DNA from: Bartonella doshiae NCTC 12862 = ATCC 700133
GTDB taxonomy: Bacteria; Pseudomonadota; Alphaproteobacteria; Rhizobiales; Rhizobiaceae
Length of the DNA: 33,936 nt
NCBI RefSeq assembly: GCF_000278155.1
Contig: NZ_JH725095.1
Location: 396,226 to 430,161 of the forward strand
Direction of reading: 5' to 3'
The notes under the pieces were generated by a model that saw nothing but the letters and a program-made list of their open reading frames with translations, had not been told where the DNA came from and made no database searches. Both the position numbers and the translations under genes were made by a program. Shown here one piece after another: positions 26,909 to 33,936 of this stretch; positions within the stretch are counted from its first letter, which is position 1; each line of letters opens with the position of its first letter.

Positions 26909-27366
26909 GGAGTTTGTCCCACTTGGATTTGTCCCACTTGATATTGACCTTGCGGTTTTCCGCCATTGAAAAAGGGCAAGAGACTAATGGAATAGCGGAT
27001 GCGTTGTGATTGACCAGAGCGACTAATATAGTCGTGCTCTTTATTGATCGTGGTGATCACCACGGGACCATGGAGAAGGACACTATAGGTCGTATCATTG
27101 ATCCAACGAAGCATCTGGACCGGCTTTGCTCTTCGAATCGTTTTGCTTATGGCATCAATGGCTACACGGTCACCAAACTCTTCTGGAAACCAAACGCCAT
27201 GAATGGTCTTTGCATCATTGCCATAGCCGGTAAATTGCAAACTGGGGGACCTGCCAAAACGCTCCATACAAACCCATGAGGCGGAAAACTCTTCTTCAAA
27301 GGATTGGAAATTCAGCCAGTCCACATAAAATTGATGCGGTCCTAACATCATCAAAGGATCTCTCAT
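26905..27366 (-). CDS. U: P2-like tail protein U (tail terminator region)
   Basis: 153 aa from the ATG at 27366, preceded by GAGGGAGG; a longer frame to 27690 lies in the tape-measure gene and is spurious. Family features are 'MLGPHQFYVDWLNFQSFEEEFSASW', 'RFGRSPSLQFTGYGNDAKTIHGVWFPEEFG' and 'AKPVQMLRWINDTTYSVLLHGPVVITTINKEHDYI'. P2 gpU is of similar length and is needed for tail assembly. The C-terminal GQYQVGQIQVGQTP is a short repeat. Confidence 0.92.
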   Translation of the reverse strand: MRDPLMMLGPHQFYVDWLNFQSFEEEFSASWVCMERFGRSPSLQFTGYGNDAKTIHGVWFPEEFGDRVAIDAISKTIRRAKPVQMLRWINDTTYSVLLHGPVVITTINKEHDYISRSGQSQRIRYSISLLPFFNGGKPQGQYQVGQIQVGQTP

Positions 27367-27379
27367 AACCTCCCTCCCC

Positions 27380-29722
27380 TCATTCTGTCCCGCCATGCAG
27401 GGCATTGGCACGTACCCGTTGAATGGCGTGGGCAACCGCACGACCGGTGGCAACAGGATCACGGGCGCCATTGACATGCACCGTGACATTTTGATTGTGT
27501 GTGATGGGGGAGCGGTCTTTCTCTCTTTGCTCTCTACCCGATGGATTTGCATGCCCCGCCCCCGCAAATTGTGCAATCGGTTGAATGGCTGTTTTGCCCC
27601 CAAGCCAACTTGGCAAATGAAACAGATCGGATAAATCAACGCTGCCAATCCATTCTCTGATGCGGCTTGACAAGGATTTAAAAAAATCACTCAACTTTGT
27701 GATGGGTGCCATAAAGCCATCGACAATCCAATTGGCCAAGTCTTCTCCCGCTTGTTCCATACCAGCCTTGGCATCCTCAGAGAGCGTTTCGCGGGCAAAA
27801 AAGCTTCCCAACCAGCTCCAAAAGTTGGAGAGACTTTGTTTAAAACCATCCCACACATTGCCAAACCATTGGGCAATAGACCCAAGACCCTGTTTGAACT
27901 TTTGCCAATGTTCAGACAAGTCAAAAGCGGCAGCGATAATGTTTTTCCATTTAGTGATAGTTGCGGTATCGGCACCAAAAAAACGCATGACGGCTTCAAA
28001 GGCACGACCAAAAGCGTGTGCTATTCCCCGTGCAAAGCCTTTGACAAAAGAAGAGAAACGATCCCAATATTTCCACAAAGCAAAACAGCTGGCCATGATC
28101 ACAGCCACAACAGCAGCAATCAGAGCCCCTATCGGGGTAAAAACAGCACCAACCACAGAGGCAATACCAACCCCAACCACTTCTATCACTGTCCCTACCC
28201 AACCAAAAGTACTCACCAATGCTGCACCTGAAACCGCGATCCCCCGAAACGCAGCCACCAATAAAGTCATTGGTCGCAAAAGTTTGAGTGAACTTGCCCC
28301 AAGCCCTGTCATCAATAGTTTCAAGGAACGCCCTGAAGCTGCTAAGCCTCGCCAGCTTGTTTTAAGCTTGACGCTCACACCAACAAGTTTGATCAAAGAG
28401 CCTATCAACTGTAGCAAGCCAAGGCGTGTCCCAGCGAAGGCAAAGCGCAACACACGCAGAGCAATGTTAAAAGCCATAAGGGCAGCAATGGTTTTGATGA
28501 TGGCGCTTGTTAAAGTTGGATGCGCATTCGCCCATGCCATAAGAACATTGGTAAAATTGCCAACACTTTCCATCAAACTGTTGACAGGGGGCAATAAGAC
28601 TTCACCAATGGTAATCCCTAAAGCTACGATACGGTTTTGCAAAAGTTCAAACTGCCTGATAGCACCCGTTGCTTGTTTGTCTGCTTCTTGCTCTACCGAG
28701 CCTTTAAAAACTTTTGGATCTTCGACATATTTTAAAGCTTGCCCTAACAGTTCTGGATTGCCAACCAATTTGGCAAAATCACCGGTAAAATCACGACCAG
28801 CGATGGCAATCAGCGAGCGCATCCCTTGTTCTGATTTGGCTAAAACATCAAAAAAGCGCACCAAAGTACCGGTGGCATCTTTGTCCAGATCTTGCATGAA
28901 CTTTTCGCGGGAAAGCCCGATATTGGCAAAAGCATCTTCAATATGTTTACCCCCCGCCTGTATGCGGGCACTCATCGCATTGAAACCACGCGCTGCACTC
29001 TCAGGCACAATACCAGCAGAAATCATTGCCGTACCAAAAGCCGCGGTTTCCCGTGCGGTGAGTTTAAACATGGTTGCTGCACCGGTGGCGCGATTGGTAA
29101 AATCAGACACTTCGCTTGCTTTTGCCGCCATGTGGTTAGAGAGATGATTGATGGCATCACCTAAATCTTCAATGCCTGCCTGATTAAGCTTAAAGACATT
29201 GCGCAATTTGGCAAAACGCTCCCCAATCTGATCTCCCGTCATATCAAAAGCGACAGCTGCTTTGGCAGCGTAAATGCTAAAAGCTTCTAGATCTTGTTCG
29301 CCAATCCCAGCTTGACTAGCACTGGTCATCAGTTCCAAAACTTCACGCGCCGCTAGAGGGATTTTTGTTGAGGTCTCAAGTGCAAAGCGACGCAATTCTT
29401 TTAAACGATGAAGAGGAGCATCGAGAACCTTTTCCAAGCCTTTCATCGATTGGTCGAATTGCATGGCTTTATAGAGGGGTGCAATTAAGGTTGCTGTTTG
29501 AGCAATGGCACCCACCATGCGTCCACGCGCATGGTTGAAAGCATTTTCCGCATTTGCTGTTGCTTCCCTCAAGTGCTCAGGATCAAACCAATTTTTAAAG
29601 TGCTGCCTTGTCTTGTTTTGGAAATGGGCAACATCTGAACTAAAGGCTGCAAGATCACGCTTGGCAGAAGCTATCCCCTCTTGCAGATGATTAACAAAAC
29701 GCACAACAAGGGAAACATCCAT
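27380..29722 (-). CDS. T: Tail tape measure protein (P2 gpT-like)
   Basis: 780 aa. The N-terminal 370 residues are helical and resemble the TP901 tape-measure core ('EVLELMTSASQAGIGEQDLEAFSIYAAKAAVAFDMTGDQIGERFAKLR', 'RETAAFGTAMISAGIVPESAARGFNAMSARIQ'). Hydrophobic segments follow near 405-435 and 490-560 (for example GAVFTPIGALIAAVVAVIMA), suited to membrane insertion during DNA entry. A Trp-rich region (SEHWQKFKQGLGSIAQWFG) and a polar C-terminus end the protein. Tail length is set by this protein and it is the largest gene of the module. A long open frame on the opposite strand is an artefact of its codon use. Confidence 0.95.
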   Translation of the reverse strand: MDVSLVVRFVNHLQEGIASAKRDLAAFSSDVAHFQNKTRQHFKNWFDPEHLREATANAENAFNHARGRMVGAIAQTATLIAPLYKAMQFDQSMKGLEKVLDAPLHRLKELRRFALETSTKIPLAAREVLELMTSASQAGIGEQDLEAFSIYAAKAAVAFDMTGDQIGERFAKLRNVFKLNQAGIEDLGDAINHLSNHMAAKASEVSDFTNRATGAATMFKLTARETAAFGTAMISAGIVPESAARGFNAMSARIQAGGKHIEDAFANIGLSREKFMQDLDKDATGTLVRFFDVLAKSEQGMRSLIAIAGRDFTGDFAKLVGNPELLGQALKYVEDPKVFKGSVEQEADKQATGAIRQFELLQNRIVALGITIGEVLLPPVNSLMESVGNFTNVLMAWANAHPTLTSAIIKTIAALMAFNIALRVLRFAFAGTRLGLLQLIGSLIKLVGVSVKLKTSWRGLAASGRSLKLLMTGLGASSLKLLRPMTLLVAAFRGIAVSGAALVSTFGWVGTVIEVVGVGIASVVGAVFTPIGALIAAVVAVIMASCFALWKYWDRFSSFVKGFARGIAHAFGRAFEAVMRFFGADTATITKWKNIIAAAFDLSEHWQKFKQGLGSIAQWFGNVWDGFKQSLSNFWSWLGSFFARETLSEDAKAGMEQAGEDLANWIVDGFMAPITKLSDFFKSLSSRIREWIGSVDLSDLFHLPSWLGGKTAIQPIAQFAGAGHANPSGREQREKDRSPITHNQNVTVHVNGARDPVATGRAVAHAIQRVRANALHGGTE

Positions 29723-29731
29723 GATCGTCTC

Positions 29732-29914
29732 TTATCCTAACTGATGGCTTTCATATTCTTGTTGTTTCAGGCGTGCTAATTCACTGCGATAAAAAATCAC
29801 TTCCAGCCAATCCATCTGGTTTATCTCTGAAGGAGACCAGCGATAATAAAGCGCTAGTTCTGCTCCAAATTGACCGGCAGAGAGGATTGGCGTTGCGTAA
29901 AAAAAGCAAAAAAA
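29732..29914 (-). CDS. E': E' extension, made by -1 frameshifting in gene E
   Basis: In the -1 frame relative to gene E the sequence reads SAGQFGAELALYYRW then SPSEINQMDWLEVIFYRSEL and ARLKQQEYESHQLG, stopping at a TAA at 29732. This matches the P2 arrangement, where gpE+E' arises by a -1 shift just before gene T. Two candidate slippery sites are present: on the minus strand T-TTT-TTT at 29914-29908 (before GC) and again at 29905-29899 (before ACG). The extension has no start codon and ribosome site of its own. The fusion would act as tape-measure chaperone. Confidence 0.85.
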   Translation of the reverse strand, partial: FFCFFYATPILSAGQFGAELALYYRWSPSEINQMDWLEVIFYRSELARLKQQEYESHQLG

Positions 29915-30267
29915 GCCTTGAAGACAGCAAGAATGTCAACAACATCAAGACGATCAATCAATTCAACGGATTCATGAGACATATCCGCTAAAAGCGCCGC
30001 TATCCCTTCCATGGCTTCATGGGTCAATAAAGCCTCACAAAGCTTGGCAACAAAAACATCATTGCTTAAGGGTGTTTTATCTTCTTCTACAGCGGGCAAG
30101 AGTGTCTTCGCAAGCTGTGGTCCAATCAACACGGCTAATTGTTTAGCTTGTTTGAAAGTGGGGCGATAAAAAGTCAGTTTCTTGCAGAGAGATTCTTTGC
30201 CATTTTTATCCTGATAAAGAAATGGAACCTGCAATTCCACATCAATGCTGGTTTGTAAACTTGTCAT
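29854..30267 (-). CDS. E: P2-like tail assembly chaperone E
   Basis: 137 aa from the ATG at 30267 (AGGA seven bases upstream); an in-frame TTG lies two codons earlier. The N-terminus VELQVPFLYQDKNGKESLCKKLTFYRPTFKQAKQLAVLIG and the C-terminal helices 'VELIDRLDVVDILAVFKAFFAFF' fit the gpE tail-chaperone family. It lies between tube FII and tape measure T. Its 3' part carries two T7 runs where the E' frameshift is expected, so two products, E and E+E', should be made. Confidence 0.9.
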   Translation of the reverse strand: MTSLQTSIDVELQVPFLYQDKNGKESLCKKLTFYRPTFKQAKQLAVLIGPQLAKTLLPAVEEDKTPLSNDVFVAKLCEALLTHEAMEGIAALLADMSHESVELIDRLDVVDILAVFKAFFAFFTQRQSSLPVNLEQN

Positions 30268-30276
30268 GATCAATTC

Positions 30277-30795
30277 CTATAAGTTGAGAATAGAGCGGCG
30301 ACGTAAACCGATCTCTTGTCCGTTGCGCACAAGCCAACCGCCCCGTTTGAACGAAAAGCGGTGCAGAACAGAACCATCCCAATATTCGGTATAGTCCCAA
30401 ACATTTTTGATCTCGCAATCATAGCCTGTTGCCTTGCCAGCCGTTAAGCCTTCACTGTCGACTTTGATCAAACGCCCTGTGACATCAATGGAATGTTCAT
30501 GCTCACGCCCGTCTTCTTCAGAGATCACATGTTTTTTGCCGGTAAATTTATGGCGAAGACCAGGGGGACCACCAAAGATGCCGATAATTTCTGGTGTGTG
30601 GCTGCGGATTTTCATTTGCAAACCGAGAGCTTTCACACCAAGACCGCTCACATCAATTTGCATATCAGAACCGCCTGGTTGATAGGTTTCTGTGATTTCT
30701 TCCAGCGTGGGCAATTTAAGCGTTTCAAGATCGAGATGAAGATTCACATCATCATCAACAATCAGCGTAAAACCGCGTACAATGCGTAAAGTCAT
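30277..30795 (-). CDS. FII: Major tail tube protein (P2 FII-like)
   Basis: 172 aa from the ATG at 30795, with AAGGAG inside the 3' end of FI. Typical tube features are 'DLETLKLPTLEEITETYQPGGSDMQIDVSGLGVKALGLQMKIRSHTPEIIGIFG', 'REHEHSIDVTGRLIKVDSEGLTAGKATGYDCEIKNVWDYTEYWDG' and a basic C-terminus. Length equals that of P2 FII (about 172 aa). It forms the inner tube of the contractile tail. It follows FI by 3 bp. Confidence 0.95.
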   Translation of the reverse strand: MTLRIVRGFTLIVDDDVNLHLDLETLKLPTLEEITETYQPGGSDMQIDVSGLGVKALGLQMKIRSHTPEIIGIFGGPPGLRHKFTGKKHVISEEDGREHEHSIDVTGRLIKVDSEGLTAGKATGYDCEIKNVWDYTEYWDGSVLHRFSFKRGGWLVRNGQEIGLRRRSILNL

Positions 30796-30798
30796 GCT

Positions 30799-32082
30799 TT
30801 AACTCCTTGCTGCTTTGCGATAAGTTTCAAGTGTATCGCCAAATTGATAGGTCATTTTCTTTTGGATATCTTGCGCCAACCGATCAAAATAAGCGCTATT
30901 GCGCCGGCTGCCGAAACTCAAATCTTCTAGAGGAGGGACTTCTTCTGCATCAAATTCCACCCGCAATTTTCCCAATTGCAAAGTGCTGTTGGAATTTAAA
31001 TCGCGGTCAAACCAAACACGTCCACCCAAAAGGGCTCCACGCGCAATCATATCATCAAGAAAGCTGGTCAAAGAGCGGGTAATGGCAATGACATGTTGAC
31101 CGGTAAGGTTTTCGTCATTGGCCCAAGGGCGGAAACTGTTAACGATAGTTTTTTCCAGTGCTGCGCGAGTGCGTACCACATTGACAAAGCGCCATAATGG
31201 ATCGCTAGAGGTGGTGTGATTCCCCCATAAAATACGTCCATTGGCAGCAAATTGACCTTGGGCATTTTGGCTAAGCCGTGCTGGAATAAAGGTAGCAATA
31301 TCGGCTTGGTTGAGGCGATTTGCTTCATGATCGATTTCACCATCAAAATAACTAATCGGGCGTGCGGTTCCTAAAATGCCTTTGACATCTTGATTTGAAG
31401 GAGACCAAAAAACACCTCCCCTTTGCTTATCACGCTTGATAAACATCGCCGCTGCAAAAGGACTTGCTGGTTTAATACTCCATCCACCATCACTATTTGC
31501 CACCCGTACAAAAGGATCAATCAAATAACAAAAGCGTGAAGAAAAATCTGCACGATAGGCAAGACTTTCTTCCGTGTTTTTACCACCCGTATCAAACACG
31601 GCAATCGCTTGTAGCTTTTCTGCAACCTGTTCAAGCGCATCTGCCACGGGGTTTTTGCCATTATCAAGGCGTCCTGCACTATAAGCTGGTGCTAACAAAA
31701 TTCCAGGCTCTACCCCTAAATGGCCACGCGCATGTTTCAGCGCATGCACACCGGTTAAGGAAGCATAGGATCCCACCATTTCCGCTTGTGTCTCAGCAAT
31801 GGTCGACTTTTCTTCCACACGCACAAGGATGACTTGTGCCTCGATCCCTTGCGCACACACTGCGTTAATCACATCAAGAGCCGTGCCTCTTATCCCAAGC
31901 TTTTTTAGTTTATCTGTCTCATGCGTAAAGAATAGCACAGGCTCGTTGAGAGGAAAAACTTGATTGTCAGCATCAGGGGCTGTAACAACCGCTCCAATGG
32001 CGGTTTGATCAAATGTTGCTAAAGGACGGGAATCTTCACCAGCCTCTACAATGCGAATCCCATGATTAAATTCTGTTGCCAT
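30799..32082 (-). CDS. FI: Contractile tail sheath protein (P2 FI-like)
   Basis: 427 aa from the ATG at 32082 (GGAG seven bases upstream). A longer frame to 32154 starts in the promoter region. The sequence has the sheath pattern: MATEFNHGIRIVEAGEDSRPLATFDQTAIGAVVTAPDAD, the mid region 'GHLGVEPGILLAPAYSAG', 'SNQDVKGILGTARPISYFDGE' and the C-terminal 'FVNVVRTRAALEKTIVNSFRPWANDENLT' and 'LEDLSFGSRRNSAYFDRLAQDIQKK'. It forms the contractile sheath. First gene of the FI-D tail operon, it is preceded by a candidate promoter and the terminator of the tail-fibre operon. Confidence 0.95.
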   Translation of the reverse strand: MATEFNHGIRIVEAGEDSRPLATFDQTAIGAVVTAPDADNQVFPLNEPVLFFTHETDKLKKLGIRGTALDVINAVCAQGIEAQVILVRVEEKSTIAETQAEMVGSYASLTGVHALKHARGHLGVEPGILLAPAYSAGRLDNGKNPVADALEQVAEKLQAIAVFDTGGKNTEESLAYRADFSSRFCYLIDPFVRVANSDGGWSIKPASPFAAAMFIKRDKQRGGVFWSPSNQDVKGILGTARPISYFDGEIDHEANRLNQADIATFIPARLSQNAQGQFAANGRILWGNHTTSSDPLWRFVNVVRTRAALEKTIVNSFRPWANDENLTGQHVIAITRSLTSFLDDMIARGALLGGRVWFDRDLNSNSTLQLGKLRVEFDAEEVPPLEDLSFGSRRNSAYFDRLAQDIQKKMTYQFGDTLETYRKAARS

Positions 32083-32106
32083 TTTGCTCTCCAAATCAAT
32101 GAAGAG

Positions 32107-32152
32107 ACTATAACAACAAGCGCACACTCTCATAAGACTGACACTGTCAGTC
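32107..32152 (-). promoter_or_regulatory. Candidate late promoter of the FI-D operon with a 17-bp palindrome
   Basis: A perfect palindrome GACTGACA-C-TGTCAGTC lies at 32136-32152. On the minus strand a TATAGT -10-like hexamer lies at 32112-32107, about 25 bp before the FI start codon. The palindrome would be centred about 44 bp upstream of transcription start, where activators bind. P2 has a late promoter at this same place (before FI) activated by Ogr at a dyad near -55. The site here does not have to be the Ogr sequence. Confidence 0.55.
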
Positions 32153-32197
32153 AAAAAGTCCCTTTAAAGGGCTTTTAAAGAGTTTTAAAAAGGACTT
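32153..32197 (-). terminator. Terminator between the tail-fibre genes and the sheath operon
   Basis: On the minus strand AAGTCC (32197-32192) pairs with GGGACTT (down to 32156), followed by a T run (32157-32153). Inside it CCCTTTAAAGGG (32160-32171) is a perfect palindrome. It lies about 85 bp past the small accessory gene and directly before the candidate FI promoter. Confidence 0.6.
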
Positions 32198-32280
32198 AAA
32201 GAAAATCATACAAGCCTTTAAACGCTTATACAACAACTGCTCCGTTGACCCATGCCATTAGTTTTTAAATAGCTTGTAAC

Positions 32281-32532
32281 CTAGACTTGATTATTTTTCT
32301 CTTGTGGTTCTTTTATGAGCTCTACGGGTATATCTGTTTCTGTCATTTCAGTAGATGAGAGCTGTTTTGTGTTTTCATCAACAACAGGAGGAGAGAACAC
32401 TCCATCCTTATAAGTCCAGCCGATTTGTGCTTCACTTGAAGGAATGGCTTCACCATCAAAGGCGTGAACATAATCTTCTGAGGCTACGATAATGTTTTTT
32501 ACCACACCATTTTCAACAACTGCATATTCCAT
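32281..32532 (-). CDS. Small tail-fibre-associated protein
   Basis: 83 aa from the ATG at 32532, with AGGAG six bases upstream. The start MEYAVVENGVVKNIIVASEDYVHAF resembles small phage proteins that follow tail-fibre genes. 'IGWTYKDGVFSPP' is a common ending of such proteins or of tail-fibre assembly proteins. It follows the tail-fibre gene by 9 bp. In P2 the assembly chaperone G lies here, but this protein is much shorter, so its role is uncertain. Confidence 0.75.
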   Translation of the reverse strand: MEYAVVENGVVKNIIVASEDYVHAFDGEAIPSSEAQIGWTYKDGVFSPPVVDENTKQLSSTEMTETDIPVELIKEPQEKNNQV

Positions 32533-32541
32533 GAAGTGCTC

Positions 32542-33748
32542 CTATATAAAAAATTTCAACAATATTGCGCCATTTCCACCACTGCCGCCAGATTGACCGA
32601 TTGCATTCTTTCCAGAGAAATAACCTCCACCGCCACCACCACCTTTACCGTACATACCGTTATTGCCAAAACAAGCTCTGTCAGTAGAAGAACCTCCCCA
32701 GCTACTACCATATCCTCCACTTCCACCGCTAGCTCGAATAATCCCATTAATAAGTGTATCACCACCATTAGAACCTACGTTGTTTCCGTAAGGTCCTTTA
32801 CCGCCACGACCAATTTGAGCCGCTCTTGATTTTTTAAGTTGCCATCCTTTAACTTTAACACATACATATTGACCGCCTTCACCACCCACTCCATTGTGAA
32901 GAGTTGTATATTTGCCTTCCATTTCTCCTCCTCCCCCCCCCTCCAGCACCCCAAGCTCGTATTTCAATATCTGTGTCATCTGTCACCCCATCAGGCAATG
33001 GAATAGTGCCACTTTCTGTCATAAGAATTTCGACAGGTTTTTTGTTTAATGAAGCGATTAATTTATCCATTTGTGTCTTGGTATAAGAAACTATTAACTC
33101 ATCAACTTCAGTTATCAATTTATCCACTTGCGCCTTCGTATAAACAACATCACCATCGACTTTTAAAGGTCCTTTAAGCGAGCTACCACTCGCACTTAAG
33201 TTTGTGACCACTTCATCATTATGAGTGAGATTAAACGACGAATTACCCAACAGTTCTAAGCCACCACTCATAGTGACTTTGCTGGTAAATTTATTATAAC
33301 TTTGCCATTCATTGGGGCTGGCTAAGCGACCATAGCTTGTGAGGTCTTGATTAATCTTGGCTCTAAAATCATCAAGCCCCACGATATCTTCGGTTTTATG
33401 TTGGTGTGCGCCTAACAGGGAGATAGCACTGCCAAAGGTGAAGTTATTATTGCTTGATTTATAGAGAACATAATTATTTGCTGCATCGTGTGCCCCCTCG
33501 ATATCACTTAAATCAGCAAAGGTGAAGGTTTTATCGGCTGCCATTTTGGACTTAAGGGCTGCTTCAAGATCTGTGACATCACTTATGCTATGCGTGTGTT
33601 TTGAAGGCGCTTTTTGGTCTACCTTGTCTTCAATATCAACAATGGCTTGATCAATTTTGGTCAAGTTTTCCCGCAAGATTGGGAATTCAGAACTGATAAA
33701 GCGACCTTCTTTAGGCAATTCCATGTCAAGTTTTTTGGTTTTGGTCAT
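32542..33748 (-). pseudogene. Tail fibre protein interrupted at a G9 tract (possibly phase-variable)
   Basis: The reading frame starts at the ATG at 33748 (GGGGAG upstream; a longer frame from 33814 overlaps the previous gene). It encodes a fibre shaft: 'FPILRENLTKIDQAIVDIEDKV', 'HTHSISDVTDLEAALKSK', 'VYTKAQVDKLITEV' and 'IRAWGAGG'. At a run of nine G residues (minus strand, 32941-32933) the frame goes to RRRNGRQIYNS and stops at 32879. The matching frame continues from the tract as GEMEGKYTTLHNGVGGEGGQYVCVKV and on to GGYFSGKNAIGQSGGSGGNG, a glycine-rich tip ending at 32542. A tract of eight G would join them into about 401 aa. It could be phase OFF, a real mutation or a sequencing error. 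The fibre recognises the host surface. Confidence 0.85.
32933..32941 (-). repeat. G9 homopolymer in the tail fibre gene
   Basis: Nine C on the plus strand (nine G on the coding strand) lie within Gly codons at the shaft-tip junction. Eight or eleven G would restore one frame. Tracts of this length are prone to slipped-strand change. Confidence 0.9.
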
Positions 33749-33761
33749 CTCTGTTCTCCCC

Positions 33762-33936
33762 TCATAATATGCCAGCACCGAAATCACACACCATAGATCG
33801 TGCTGCAGGTCCACCGGTAAGGGTGAGTTTCAAACGCGCTTGTTTGGCTGTTTTGTCGCTGCTAATGAATTTTCGTTCTGTCCAAAGAGGCTCGGATAAC
33901 TGCTCTGTTTCTTCTAATGTGAGAGGGACAAAAGCA
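33762..33936 (-). CDS. Phage tail-region protein, C-terminal 57 residues only
   Basis: The frame enters from the right edge and ends at a TGA at 33762, 14 bp before the tail-fibre start. Visible residues include LTLEETEQLSEPLWTERKF, DKTAKQARLKLTLTGG and a final RSMVCDFGAGIL. I do not recognise the family from this piece. Its place just before the fibre gene is that of baseplate protein I in P2, but this is position only. Confidence 0.7.
   Translation of the reverse strand, partial: AFVPLTLEETEQLSEPLWTERKFISSDKTAKQARLKLTLTGGPAARSMVCDFGAGIL

Noticed and set aside
27660..29147. A 495-codon open frame on the plus strand
   Set aside because: It lies antisense to the tape measure gene, has no family features and is low in sequence complexity; it is a shadow of codon use.
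32542..32979. The glycine-rich stretch as a separate 145-aa gene
   Set aside because: No ribosome site precedes its ATG, and its sequence continues the tail fibre across the G tract.
25653..33936. Bartonella gene transfer agent locus
   Set aside because: The gene set FI-FII-E-T-U-X-D is that of a P2-type contractile tail, and nothing specific to a gene transfer agent was recognised.

Overview
The window looks like a chromosomal accessory region of a Bartonella species. It is AT-rich, it carries a tandem array of type V autotransporters with the barrel entry 'VVPQVPTYLLLPN' and C-termini such as 'SFSGGLRYRF' (a Bartonella-type family, related to the inducible autotransporters), and it ends in P2-like prophage tail genes. 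Genus is inferred from protein style; species cannot be fixed by eye.

Region 1 (1-19810, all minus strand) is an autotransporter array: a left-truncated gene with a 15-bp VNTR in its proline linker (1-2040), an 865-aa protein, a decayed pseudogene (5083-6860), a 949-aa protein, a 1031-aa protein and a 1990-aa protein that has two complete passenger modules but one barrel. Three members end in strong stem-loop terminators, so they are probably separate transcription units. Three share a purine-rich leader element upstream of the start codon.

Region 2 (20010-23690, plus strand) is an iron-siderophore-type ABC importer: periplasmic binding protein, two FecCD-type permeases and an ATPase. It is divergent from the 1990-aa gene across a 199-bp intergenic region holding three palindromes. 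An intrinsic terminator lies between the binding protein gene and the permeases.

Region 3 (about 23670-25650) is a tRNA-linked junction. A segment of about 375-400 bp carrying a tRNA-Gln and the 3' tail of a D12-class adenine methylase occurs twice as a direct repeat. The right copy has an intact tRNA-Gln(CTG); the left copy has a degenerate tRNA-Gln-like sequence. Between them lie a frameshifted methylase and a small VOC-family gene. A dense cluster of palindromes (25431-25646) separates this from the phage genes.

Region 4 (25653-33936, minus strand) is a P2-type contractile tail module. In transcription order it holds an unidentified partial gene, a tail fibre interrupted at a G9 tract, a small accessory gene, a terminator and probable promoter, sheath FI, tube FII, chaperone E with a -1 frameshift extension E', tape measure T, then U, X and D. 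No integrase, capsid, portal or lysis gene lies in the window, so whether the phage is complete cannot be judged.
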